Assembly (NCBI RefSeq): GCF_001904745.1
Contig: NZ_MRCD01000016.1
Span: forward strand, 61,334-125,333
DNA length: 64,000 bases
Reading direction: 5' to 3'
Source of the DNA: Calothrix sp. HK-06
Lineage (GTDB): Bacteria > Cyanobacteriota > Cyanobacteriia > Cyanobacteriales > Nostocaceae
A model generated the notes under the pieces. It searched no databases. It saw only the letters and a program-made list of their open reading frames with translations, and had not been told where the DNA came from. This document shows, piece by piece, positions 15,394 to 23,478 of the stretch. Every line of letters begins with the position of its first letter. Position 1 is the first letter of the stretch. Made by a program: the position numbers and the translations under genes.

Positions 15394-17523
15394 ATGCTCA
15401 ACACATCTTTTTCCACGTCAATTGTAAACACTCGGCGTTTGCCTAACCAAAGATGGCAAATTCAACCAGAAAGACCGGAATTAGCGCAAATGCTCGCGGA
15501 TAGGTTTAATATATCGCCGATTATAAGTCAGCTTTTGATAAATCGTGGAATTGATACGCTTTATGATGCCGAAATATTTTTAGAACCCGAATTATTAAAT
15601 TTACCTTCACCGCTAGAAGATTTTCCTGACTTGGCTGTAAGTCTGGAGTTGTTGGAAAATGCAATCGCATCGCAAGCTAAAATTGCTATTTGCGGTGACT
15701 ATGATGCCGATGGAATGACTAGTACTGCGTTGTTGTTACGTAGTCTACGACATTTAGGCGCCCAAGTTGATTATGCAATTCCAAGTCGAATGCATGAGGG
15801 ATATGGTGTAAATAAAAGGATTATTGAAGAATTTCATAGTGAGGGAGTAGAGTTAATTCTGACTGTTGATAATGGCATTTCTGCTTTTGAACCAATTGCT
15901 AGAGCGAGAGAACTTGGTTTAAAGGTGATTATTACTGACCACCATGATATTCCTCAAAAGTTACCACCTGCAAATGCAATATTAAATCCTAAACTTATTC
16001 GCGAAGATTCTCCTTACCGTGGTGTTGCAGGTGTTGGTGTCGCTTATATCTTAGCTGTATCGCTTGCTGAACAACTGGGACAGGCAAATTCTGACATTAC
16101 TACACAGATGTTAGAACTTTTTACTTTAGGTACTATTGCTGATTTGGCGCCGCTAACAGGTGTTAATCGTCGCTGGGTACAAAGTGGGTTAAAGGTATTA
16201 CCCAAATCAAATTTAGCAGGAATACAAGCGCTAATTCAAATGTCAGGAGTGCAGTTAATAGGAGTAAAACAAAACACAACTCCTAATTGTAAAGACGCGA
16301 TTAATCGCGTCTCTACAACAAAATCGTTAAAGCCTGAAGATATTGGTTTTAGACTTGGCCCACGTATTAATGCGATTGGTAGAATTGCCGACCCTCAAAT
16401 TGTAATTGAATTACTCACAACTGACGATGTAGGCATAGCACTCGAACGCGCGATGCAGTGCGAAACTATAAATCGTCAGCGTCAGGACATGTGTAAACAA
16501 ATTGAAGAAGAAGCAATCGAATACGTAGAGACGCGATTTATCGCGTCTCTCCACGATGACCGAGTATTACTAGTAGTCTGCCCCAATTGGCATCATGGTG
16601 TAATTGGTATTGTTGCTTCACGTTTAGTTGAACGCTATGGAGTCCCAGTATTTATAGGTACATATGAGGACGAAGGACATATTCGCGGTTCCGCGCGCGG
16701 TATTCCTGAATTTAATATATTTGAAGCATTGGAATATTGTCATGACTTGCTCGGCAAATACGGCGGTCATAAAGCTGCTGGTGGTTTTTCGATACCTGCG
16801 GAAAATTTAGAGTTAGTACATTCACGTCTAAGCGAGTTTGCAAACAAGTGTTTAGAGATACAGCATTTAAAACCTTTACTCAAAATCGATACACTCGCTA
16901 ATCTTAATCAACTCAATCAAAAACTTTATCGACAGCTTAATGTATTAGAACCTTGTGGTATCGAAAATCCTGAGCCAGTTTTTTGGACACCGAATGTCCG
17001 AATTATCGAGCAAGGAACCGTAGGTAAGGCTCATATAAAAATGACAATAGAGCAAATGGTTGATAATCGGCGCCATACAATAAAAGCGATAGCATGGCGA
17101 TGGCGTGAATATTGTCCTTTACCAGCAAATATAGATATAGCCTACAAACTTCGCGAAAATACCTTTAATGGTGAAACCAACATCGAACTCGAAATTATTG
17201 GCGCCAGATTACCGATTCCAACACCGCAATCACAGATAATATTGTTTAATCAGTTTAAGTCTGTTTCCACGAAACCGCGTACCCAGTTTGAACATCTTGG
17301 TCGCAGTTACACTTGCTGTATCTATAATAATGACAAAAATAATGGCGCCTTGGAACTAAGAATACAAAACTCTGAAGGTAAAATCTTAGCTGTAACACCG
17401 AACAGTACTACTGGTTTACTCGGAAGCTCCCGTCAAGATGCAAAAGAGGTTGATATATCTCAACCTCCTTACGACACCATTATTCGTGCGGCACTTCTAG
17501 CTTTAGATAATGATGATTTTTAA
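15394..17523 (+). CDS. recJ: single-stranded-DNA-specific exonuclease RecJ
   Basis: RecJ degrades single-stranded DNA 5' to 3' in recombination and mismatch repair. The 709-residue protein carries the DHH phosphoesterase motifs: CGDYDADGMTST (D102, D104, D106), VDNG (D159), TDHHDIP (182-184), and the later DHHA1 motif GGHKAAGGFS (about 456-465), plus an OB-like C-terminal part. Two GTAGAGACGCG-type palindromes are embedded in frame: one near residues 299-308 (NCKDAINRVSTT) and one near 377-386 (YVETRFIASLHDD). Both fall in segments that differ in length among RecJ proteins, so the enzyme probably tolerates them. Flanking conserved motifs such as EDIGFRLGPRINAIGRI are intact, so the gene is likely functional. 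Confidence 0.95.
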   Translation: MLNTSFSTSIVNTRRLPNQRWQIQPERPELAQMLADRFNISPIISQLLINRGIDTLYDAEIFLEPELLNLPSPLEDFPDLAVSLELLENAIASQAKIAICGDYDADGMTSTALLLRSLRHLGAQVDYAIPSRMHEGYGVNKRIIEEFHSEGVELILTVDNGISAFEPIARARELGLKVIITDHHDIPQKLPPANAILNPKLIREDSPYRGVAGVGVAYILAVSLAEQLGQANSDITTQMLELFTLGTIADLAPLTGVNRRWVQSGLKVLPKSNLAGIQALIQMSGVQLIGVKQNTTPNCKDAINRVSTTKSLKPEDIGFRLGPRINAIGRIADPQIVIELLTTDDVGIALERAMQCETINRQRQDMCKQIEEEAIEYVETRFIASLHDDRVLLVVCPNWHHGVIGIVASRLVERYGVPVFIGTYEDEGHIRGSARGIPEFNIFEALEYCHDLLGKYGGHKAAGGFSIPAENLELVHSRLSEFANKCLEIQHLKPLLKIDTLANLNQLNQKLYRQLNVLEPCGIENPEPVFWTPNVRIIEQGTVGKAHIKMTIEQMVDNRRHTIKAIAWRWREYCPLPANIDIAYKLRENTFNGETNIELEIIGARLPIPTPQSQIILFNQFKSVSTKPRTQFEHLGRSYTCCIYNNDKNNGALELRIQNSEGKILAVTPNSTTGLLGSSRQDAKEVDISQPPYDTIIRAALLALDNDDF
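16288..16317. repeat. palindromic repeat inside recJ, copy 1
   Basis: TGTAAAGACGCGATT (16288-16302) is followed directly by AATCGCGTCTCTACA (16303-16317), a 30-base palindrome with one mismatch. It is the same GTAGAGACGCG family as the intergenic copy at 27222-27273, but here it is translated. Confidence 0.85.
16527..16550. repeat. palindromic repeat inside recJ, copy 2
   Basis: AGAGACGCGAT (16527-16537), a TT loop and ATCGCGTCTCT (16540-16550): perfect 11-base arms. It is translated in frame as part of VETRFIASL. Confidence 0.85.
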
Positions 17524-17524
17524 A

Positions 17525-17586
17525 TCCTGTACGGGCGGGTTAACCCATATCCTACTATTGATAGAAAATTTAAGTAAACCCGCCCC
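17525..17586 (+). repeat. GGGCGGGTT element, copy C
   Basis: TGTACGGGCGGGTTAACCCA at the left and GTAAACCCGCCCC at the right enclose an AT-rich centre. It lies two bases after recJ and before the oppositely oriented psb30, so it may act as a two-way terminator-like hairpin. Confidence 0.65.
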
Positions 17587-17599
17587 CCACGATAACTCT

Positions 17600-17722
17600 T
17601 TATAAATCGCCGTTACGGAATGCTAATACAAAAATTACTATTGGACCAGACAGCATGATTAGGGCTACTGATGTAAGCTGGAAAATAACTTCCCAATTGA
17701 TGTTTCCCAACGCCTCAAACAT
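17600..17722 (-). CDS. psb30: photosystem II protein Psb30 (Ycf12)
   Basis: A 40-residue single-membrane-span protein reads [20 protein letters not shown], then [20 protein letters not shown]. The order NI-N-x-EVI-x-QLT, a hydrophobic helix with GP, and a C-terminal LA-x-R-x-G-x-L matches Psb30/Ycf12, a small subunit at the edge of the photosystem II core in the thylakoid membrane. An excellent Shine-Dalgarno GGAGG (17728-17732) lies upstream of the ATG. It is alone, convergent with recJ. Its presence is good evidence that the host is an oxygenic phototroph. Confidence 0.88.
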   Translation of the reverse strand: MFEALGNINWEVIFQLTSVALIMLSGPIVIFVLAFRNGDL

Positions 17723-17873
17723 TTTTTCCTCCGAACTTGTATTAAAAAGTTAAATAGCGCACTTAAGGACTAGGATTATATAATATCTGGCTTCGGTCGG
17801 TTAATTTTAATTTTCTTAACAAAACTATAAATAAAGATACAATTATCCTTCTGACCCTCTACCCAGACAAACT

Positions 17874-18224
17874 ATGGCTACTTGGCAATGTGTAAAAAAC
17901 TGTGGCGCCTGTTGTAATCTAGACCCAGCAGACCGTCCTGATATTCATGAATATTTGACCCCTTCTGAGTTAAAAGAGTACATGAGTATGGTTGGTGAAG
18001 GTGGTTGGTGCATTAACTTAGACCAGGAAACACGCGAATGTAAAGTTTATGCCAACCGTCCAAGGTTTTGTCGGGTGCAACCAGACGTATTTGAGGATAT
18101 GTATGGTATTGAGCAAGAAGATTTAAACGATTTTGCTATTGACTGTTGTCGTGAACAAATCGAAGGTGTATATGGAGAGCGCAGTTTGGAAATGCTGCGA
18201 TTTGATAGAACTGTAGGAATATAG
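17874..18224 (+). CDS. YkgJ-family cysteine-cluster protein
   Basis: The 116-residue protein has the CxxxCGxCC start (CVKNCGACCNLDP, about 6-18), a later WCINLD, the ECKVYANRPRFCRVQP motif (about 58-73) and a CC pair near residue 97. This pattern of conserved cysteines defines the YkgJ family (UPF0153), thought to bind zinc or an Fe-S cluster; function unknown. It is a single gene with divergent psb30 upstream (151 bases between the starts). Its stop codon region abuts the GGCAACGGAT repeat. Confidence 0.88.
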   Translation: MATWQCVKNCGACCNLDPADRPDIHEYLTPSELKEYMSMVGEGGWCINLDQETRECKVYANRPRFCRVQPDVFEDMYGIEQEDLNDFAIDCCREQIEGVYGERSLEMLRFDRTVGI

Positions 18225-18378
18225 GCAACGGATTATAAACGGTGAGACCACTTGGCGCTGCTCTCCGCCAAAGTGGCGAACCCGAAGGGATGTAACGGAT
18301 AGCTAATTTTATTGAATCAGTCTTGATTTTTGTTGCAACACATAACTCATCCGTTACATCCGTTCATCATCCGTTGCC
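18224..18378. repeat. complete TCCGTT element with 10-bp inverted ends, copy 3
   Basis: GGCAACGGAT at 18224-18233 pairs perfectly with ATCCGTTGCC at 18369-18378. Internal GATGTAACGGAT and ATCCGTTACATCCGTT also form inverted partners. The ~155-base unit has the shape of a small non-autonomous mobile element (MITE-like); no flanking direct repeat was confirmed by eye. Confidence 0.65.
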
Positions 18379-19024
18379 AAGATTCTCGCTTTGAAAATGA
18401 GTTTTATTATTTTAAATTTATATTTTAAATTAAGAGGATGTTGAAATCAAGCAATTAAGCGTCTTTTTATAAGCAAGTATTTTACCCAATCAACAATCAT
18501 GACTACAAAGTTTAAATGGACTATGAGTAGTATAAGATACAAATAATTATCTTTTTTTACAAATAAACTTGGTATCCGATGTTGATGCAATTGCACATAT
18601 GCTTGAATACTACGACTTTTGGAATAGGTTTTTTGTATACAGGTGCAAATACTTACATAAAATGTTGCAGAGACATTTTTTTTTGATACATCAGTTAGAA
18701 AGGAATGTAAAAATTTGGTGAAATAATAATCATATTTATATAAATTTTCTATGAAGACAATTAGAAAATGTCAAACATGGTAATGTATATAAGGATTGTT
18801 TGTGGAAAATTTATTAACAATAACAAGATTTTAGATACTTTGGTTTACAATAGCTTCTTAATGAGTTAAAAGAAGTTTTACATAAGCCAATTAGTTTACA
18901 ATTGCTTAGTAATTTGCCTAAGTTGACTTGTCATAACTCAAAGTTTTGGGCAACTTCCCGGTGTTCACTATTAAGGCTTGATTAATTCAGTAGTATCAGT
19001 TAAAGGATATTTAGGATTTAAACG
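18379..19024. promoter_or_regulatory. AT-rich leader before the polysaccharide locus
   Basis: About 650 bases with no supported gene, very AT-rich, directly upstream of the first glycosyltransferase. A promoter for the locus probably lies here, but I cannot point to convincing -35/-10 boxes. Confidence 0.35.
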
Positions 19025-20386
19025 ATGAGATTTAACAAATGGATTAATCTCGAATTATTTCATTCTGTTTTTTCCCAGCAACCAAACTCAAGACAAGATA
19101 ATAGACAAAAGTCTATAGAGACTCAGCAGTCCATAAAGCTGTCTGTAATTACCCAATTCTTTCCTCCAGATTATGCGGCAACGGGTCAGTTGTTGGAAGA
19201 ACTGGTAATGAATTTGGGCTTACTGGGAATTGAGATTGATGTTTTTACGAGTCAACCTGGGTATGCATATCAGGTGAAAAATGCTCCACAGGTTGAGTAT
19301 AGAGGTCGAGTTAGAATTCAACGTTCACGCACTGCTCAACTTGCTCCAGGACGAATTCGTGGCAAAGCGATTAATGGTGTTCTGTACACTTTGCGTACTG
19401 CGTGGCATCTGTTTCGAGCTAGACACTGGAATAATGTGCTGCTAATATCTACTGCACCACCATTTCTGCCGCTCTTAGGGTATTTCGCAAATATTGTGTT
19501 CAAAACGCCTTATGTTTGCATACTCTATGATTTGTATCCAGATATCGCTATAGCACTAGGTGTGGTTTCTAAACGTCATTGGTTGGCAAGATTTTGGGAG
19601 TCTGTGAACCATAGAGTTTGGAAAAGAGCTATGGGAATAGTCGTTTTGAGTCCAGCCATGAAGCGGCAGGTGGTAGTAAACTGTCCTGCTGTTGCTGATA
19701 AGGTTTCGGTAATTCACAGTTGGGCAGACCCAAACTGGATATTACCAATTGCCAAGCATGAAAATTGGTTTGCTTGGAAATACGATTTGGTCAAAAAGTT
19801 TACGGTGCTTTACTCTGGTAATTTGGGTCGTTGTCATGATATGAACACGATTCTTGAGACTGCCAAGCAATTACAAGATGACCCAATTCAATTCCTAATT
19901 ATTGGTGGAGGCGCCAAGCTGACTGAGTTGGTTGCTGAAGTGAATCGTCTTGGTTTGAAGAATTTTTTGTTCTTACCGTATCAAGACAAGAAGGTTTTAC
20001 CTTACTCGTTAACAGCTTGCGATTTATCGCTTGTGAGTGTAGATGAGCGAACAGAGAATTTGGTTACTCCTAGTAAGCTTTATTCGGCTTTAGCTTCTGA
20101 AAGACCAATTGCAGCAATTTGTTCGCAGTATTGTTATTTGAGGCAAATAATTAGCGAAGCTAACTGTGGTAGTTCGTTTGATAACGGAGATAGTAACGGT
20201 TTGACTCAATTTATTCGTTTGCTGAGTCAAGATAGTTTATTAGCTGAACGTATGGGTAAAGCTGGTCGTCAATATTTGCGCGCGAACTTTACACCCAAAA
20301 TAATTGCTAAACAATATTTAGAGGTTTTGAAGCAAGCGGTGATTTACCCTGAAATCGTCAGTATGACTCAAACACAATCTGAGTAG
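19025..20386 (+). CDS. glycosyltransferase family 4, WbuB-like
   Basis: The 453-residue protein has a GT-B fold. The N-terminal domain begins around residue 38 (LSVITQFFPPDYAATGQLLEEL) after a polar leader; YDLYPDIAIALG and HSWADPNWI mid-protein and the C-terminal LYSGNLGRCHDMNTILE, FLIIGGG, LPYQDKKVLPYSL and TPSKLYSALASERPI motifs are typical of WbuB/WcaI-type transferases that add an amino sugar or deoxy-sugar to a lipid-linked acceptor on the cytoplasmic side of the membrane. It is the first gene of the polysaccharide locus, followed after a 450-base gap by a small zinc-finger-like protein and the ABC exporter. Confidence 0.88.
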   Translation: MRFNKWINLELFHSVFSQQPNSRQDNRQKSIETQQSIKLSVITQFFPPDYAATGQLLEELVMNLGLLGIEIDVFTSQPGYAYQVKNAPQVEYRGRVRIQRSRTAQLAPGRIRGKAINGVLYTLRTAWHLFRARHWNNVLLISTAPPFLPLLGYFANIVFKTPYVCILYDLYPDIAIALGVVSKRHWLARFWESVNHRVWKRAMGIVVLSPAMKRQVVVNCPAVADKVSVIHSWADPNWILPIAKHENWFAWKYDLVKKFTVLYSGNLGRCHDMNTILETAKQLQDDPIQFLIIGGGAKLTELVAEVNRLGLKNFLFLPYQDKKVLPYSLTACDLSLVSVDERTENLVTPSKLYSALASERPIAAICSQYCYLRQIISEANCGSSFDNGDSNGLTQFIRLLSQDSLLAERMGKAGRQYLRANFTPKIIAKQYLEVLKQAVIYPEIVSMTQTQSE

Positions 20387-20838
20387 GCACCCTCTGAACG
20401 GGTACCCCAACAGCACGTTCATAGTATTAATTATGATTAGTACTATTCTCAAATTACTTGCTTTTGGTTTGAAGGTAATTTATGTGATACTTGTTTCCTA
20501 ACTTTGTCGTGTGGCAAATTTCAGTAACATTTTGTTAATATTAATTTTAAAAGTTAAGATAATAAAATGTAATGCAACAATTATGCAAGATTGTTATATA
20601 CTGAAAATAAGAAGTTAATGTGTTACCCATAAAATTTATGAGGCTAGTACATTACCCAATATCAAAACCACCCAAATCGGTTAAATAAACTGAGCAAAGT
20701 GAATAAATTAAGTACAACTAAATAAATTTAACGAGTAAGTTATCAATTAGGAGTATGGGCTTCGATGGTCTTATGATCTCAGTCCCTCCAAACGTAACCT
20801 TCATGCAAGTATTTTGTATTGACATTGGAGGCCGAATT
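20387..20838. other. AT-rich spacer, no gene seen
   Basis: Between the first glycosyltransferase and the next gene. A frame is open from an ATG at 20755, but the stronger start is at 20839, so the last 84 bases are treated as leader. Confidence 0.35.
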
Positions 20839-21264
20839 ATGCAGAGAAGGTGTGACAAAAATCGGAAACGCTCGAAAAAAAGAGCAATATATTGTCCAAT
20901 TCATGGTTGTTTTCTAGAAAGTAGAAGTCCGAAACATCTACTTTTTGCTGATAAAGCAGGTCAATTACAGCAAAGAGGGATGAGTCGGAAAAACGCACTA
21001 ATAATAGTAGCATCTCAAACCGCTGTTTTGATACCAGGAGAATGGTTAGAAGCTTTTTGGTGTGAGGAGTGCCAAGAAACTAAATGGTATCACGTCCGTA
21101 AACATGAACATGGATATACAGTTTCTTTGGCGCCAGATGAATTATGGCAGCAAGTATCAGGGGTAATTGACCCAAATGGCAACCCAAGTGTAGGAGAGTT
21201 TACACGCAGACAAGCCAAGTTAGTGGGTAACAATTGCATCAAAGATTTCCACTATGTCTGTTAA
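20839..21264 (+). CDS. conserved hypothetical protein with two CxxC-like pairs
   Basis: From ATG 20839, preceded by a perfect GGAGG at 20827-20831 with seven-base spacing, the product is 141 residues: a very basic start (MQRRCDKNRKRSKKRA), YCPIHGCFLE (Cys pair), a helical middle (QLQQRGMSRKNALIIVAS), then FWCEECQETKWYHV (second Cys pair) and a C-terminal LAPDELWQQVSGVIDPNGNP. The paired Cys motifs suggest a structural zinc site. A longer form from ATG 20755 adds 28 residues. I do not recognise a named family. It sits directly before the exporter genes and may regulate or accompany them; this is inference. Confidence 0.65.
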   Translation: MQRRCDKNRKRSKKRAIYCPIHGCFLESRSPKHLLFADKAGQLQQRGMSRKNALIIVASQTAVLIPGEWLEAFWCEECQETKWYHVRKHEHGYTVSLAPDELWQQVSGVIDPNGNPSVGEFTRRQAKLVGNNCIKDFHYVC

Positions 21265-21274
21265 TTAACTCGAA

Positions 21275-22138
21275 ATGTCAATTAAGCACGAATGTATGAA
21301 CAGCGACAAGATACTTCCCAAGCAGAAATTAGTAATTGAATCAGGACGCACCGAACAGCAGTATTGGAAAGACCTATGGCGCTATCGCGAACTGTTCTAT
21401 TTTCTGGCATGGCGTGACATTTTGGTACGCTATAAACAAACAGCAATTGGCATGGCTTGGGCACTAATTCGACCCTTTTTAACGATGGTAGTGTTCACAG
21501 TAGTATTTGGAAATTTAGCCAAATTACCTTCGGAGGGAGTACCGTATCCTATTTTGGTGTTTGCTGGCATGTTACCTTGGCAGTTTTTCTCGACTGCACT
21601 GAGTGAATGCAGCACTAGTCTAATTAGCAACGCCAATTTAATTTCTAAGGTTTACTTTCCGCGTTTAATTGTCCCTACTAGTGCAGTAATTGTTAGTTTT
21701 GTAGACTTTATGATTTCTGGCATGATTATGTTGGGGCTAATGGCTTGGTATAATTATGTTCCCAGTTGGCGCATACTAACACTACCGTTATTCATTGGTG
21801 TAGCCTTTGCCGCTTCTATTGGAGTTGGGTTGTGGTTAGCAGCGTTAAATGTGGAATATCGAGACTTTCGTTATATTGTGCCGTTTGTTGTCCAGTTTGG
21901 TTTATATATATCGCCCGTTGGATTTAGTAGTAATATTGTACCTGAACAATGGCGGTTGCTTTATTCATTAAATCCAATGGTAGGTGTAATTGACGGCTTT
22001 CGTTGGGCAATTTTAGGCGGAGAGTCAAGACTGTATTGGCCTGGATTTCTACTATCACTTGGATTAGTTGTCTTTTTACTTATTAGTGGCATTTGGTACT
22101 TCCGTAAAATGGAACGGACATTTGCTGACGTAATTTAG
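21275..22138 (+). CDS. wzm: polysaccharide ABC exporter, permease (Wzm-type)
   Basis: The 287-residue protein has an amphipathic N-terminal part (WRYRELFYFLAWRDILVRYKQT, the hallmark of Wzm/TagG/KpsM permeases), then six membrane helices (from about 52), with NPMVGVIDGFRWAILG near the end of the periplasmic loop and a basic C-terminus (FRKMERTFADVI). Such permeases pair with an ATPase to move lipid-linked glycans across the inner membrane. The ATPase gene follows after 14 bases. Start could also be the ATG at 21296. Confidence 0.92.
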   Translation: MSIKHECMNSDKILPKQKLVIESGRTEQQYWKDLWRYRELFYFLAWRDILVRYKQTAIGMAWALIRPFLTMVVFTVVFGNLAKLPSEGVPYPILVFAGMLPWQFFSTALSECSTSLISNANLISKVYFPRLIVPTSAVIVSFVDFMISGMIMLGLMAWYNYVPSWRILTLPLFIGVAFAASIGVGLWLAALNVEYRDFRYIVPFVVQFGLYISPVGFSSNIVPEQWRLLYSLNPMVGVIDGFRWAILGGESRLYWPGFLLSLGLVVFLLISGIWYFRKMERTFADVI

Positions 22139-22152
22139 TTAGCAGGAATTCG

Positions 22153-23436
22153 ATGCAGATGTCGGAGAATATGATTAGTGTAGAAAATTTAAGCAAAAAA
22201 TATATTATTTCTCATCAACAAGATGAAGGAGGTCGCTACCGTTATAAAGCTTTACGAGATGTAATTGCTGATGGCGTTAAATCTTTTACCAAAACATTTA
22301 TTAAACCAACCCACAAAAAAAACCATAACCCAACGCGCGAAGAATTTTGGGCGTTAAATGATGTTTCGTTTGAAATCAAACAAGGTGAAGCTGTTGGTGT
22401 CATTGGACGCAATGGCGCCGGCAAATCAACATTACTAAAAGTTTTAAGTCGAATCACCGAACCAACAAAAGGACGCATCTCCATTGATGGACGGGTGGCA
22501 AGCTTACTCGAAGTAGGAACAGGATTTCACCCAGAATTAACCGGACGCGAGAATATTTACCTCAACGGTTCCGTTCTGGGTATGAGTAAAGTCGAAATTA
22601 AAAAGAAGTTTGATGATATTGTCGCCTTTGCTGAAGTCGAGAAATTTTTAGATACGCCAGTAAAACGCTACTCGTCAGGAATGTATGTCCGTCTTGCGTT
22701 TTCTGTTGCTGCTCACCTAGAACCAGAAATTTTAATTGTAGACGAAGTGTTGGCAGTGGGTGATTCTGCATTTCAAAAGAAATGTTTGGGCAAAATGGGG
22801 GATGTGGCAAATAAAGAAGGACGCACAGTTCTATTTGTTAGTCACAGTATGCAAGCCATTGCTCAGTTAACAAAACGTTGTATCTTGCTATCTAAAGGTA
22901 ATGTTCAATTCGATGGCGATACTAGCAAAGCAGTTCAATTATATTTAGCGGGACATGGTGAAAACGGTAAAACGCAAGGAACTTATCAGGCGCCAGAAAC
23001 TAAAACAGGTAATTATGTAGCGTGGGCTAAGGTACATACATCTGAGAAAGAAGGAATTCACTGTTGGGGAGAACCAATTACTTTTGAATTCGCACTTCAT
23101 GTAGATAAACCTCATGAAAGTTTGTGGTTTTCTTTTCAGATAGTTAGTGCTTTACAACAAGCTATTTCTATTTTCTGGTTTTATGAACCAGATGCTCCGT
23201 TTCGCCGTGAACAAGGAACATTTATTGTTCAATGTACAATTCCAAAATTGAGACTCTATATGGGTTCATATACATTAACAACATGGTTTTCTGAGCGTCG
23301 TAGCGAAAAACTGTTAGAAAATTTAAGAGAAATCTGTGAGTTTGAAGTTAGTATGCATAATTTTGAGCGAGCAGAGTACCAATGGCAAGCTGATGAATGT
23401 TTATATTTAGAAGATGCCAAATGGAAAACGATTTAG
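22153..23436 (+). CDS. wzt: polysaccharide ABC exporter, ATPase with carbohydrate-binding tail (Wzt-type)
   Basis: The 427-residue protein joins an ABC ATPase (Walker A GRNGAGKST at 85-93, signature YSSGM at 173-177, Walker B ILIVDE at 193-198, H-loop H231) to a C-terminal beta-sandwich (about 270-427), where Wzt proteins recognise the finished chain. That tail, with segments such as WGEPITFEFALHV and MGSYTLTTWFSER, suggests export of a chain with a defined terminal modification. It forms the exporter with the preceding Wzm-type permease in the inner membrane. Confidence 0.93.
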   Translation: MQMSENMISVENLSKKYIISHQQDEGGRYRYKALRDVIADGVKSFTKTFIKPTHKKNHNPTREEFWALNDVSFEIKQGEAVGVIGRNGAGKSTLLKVLSRITEPTKGRISIDGRVASLLEVGTGFHPELTGRENIYLNGSVLGMSKVEIKKKFDDIVAFAEVEKFLDTPVKRYSSGMYVRLAFSVAAHLEPEILIVDEVLAVGDSAFQKKCLGKMGDVANKEGRTVLFVSHSMQAIAQLTKRCILLSKGNVQFDGDTSKAVQLYLAGHGENGKTQGTYQAPETKTGNYVAWAKVHTSEKEGIHCWGEPITFEFALHVDKPHESLWFSFQIVSALQQAISIFWFYEPDAPFRREQGTFIVQCTIPKLRLYMGSYTLTTWFSERRSEKLLENLREICEFEVSMHNFERAEYQWQADECLYLEDAKWKTI

Positions 23437-23478
23437 ATTTATTAATTTTTTGCGAAATGTTTACATTTCAATAAGACA

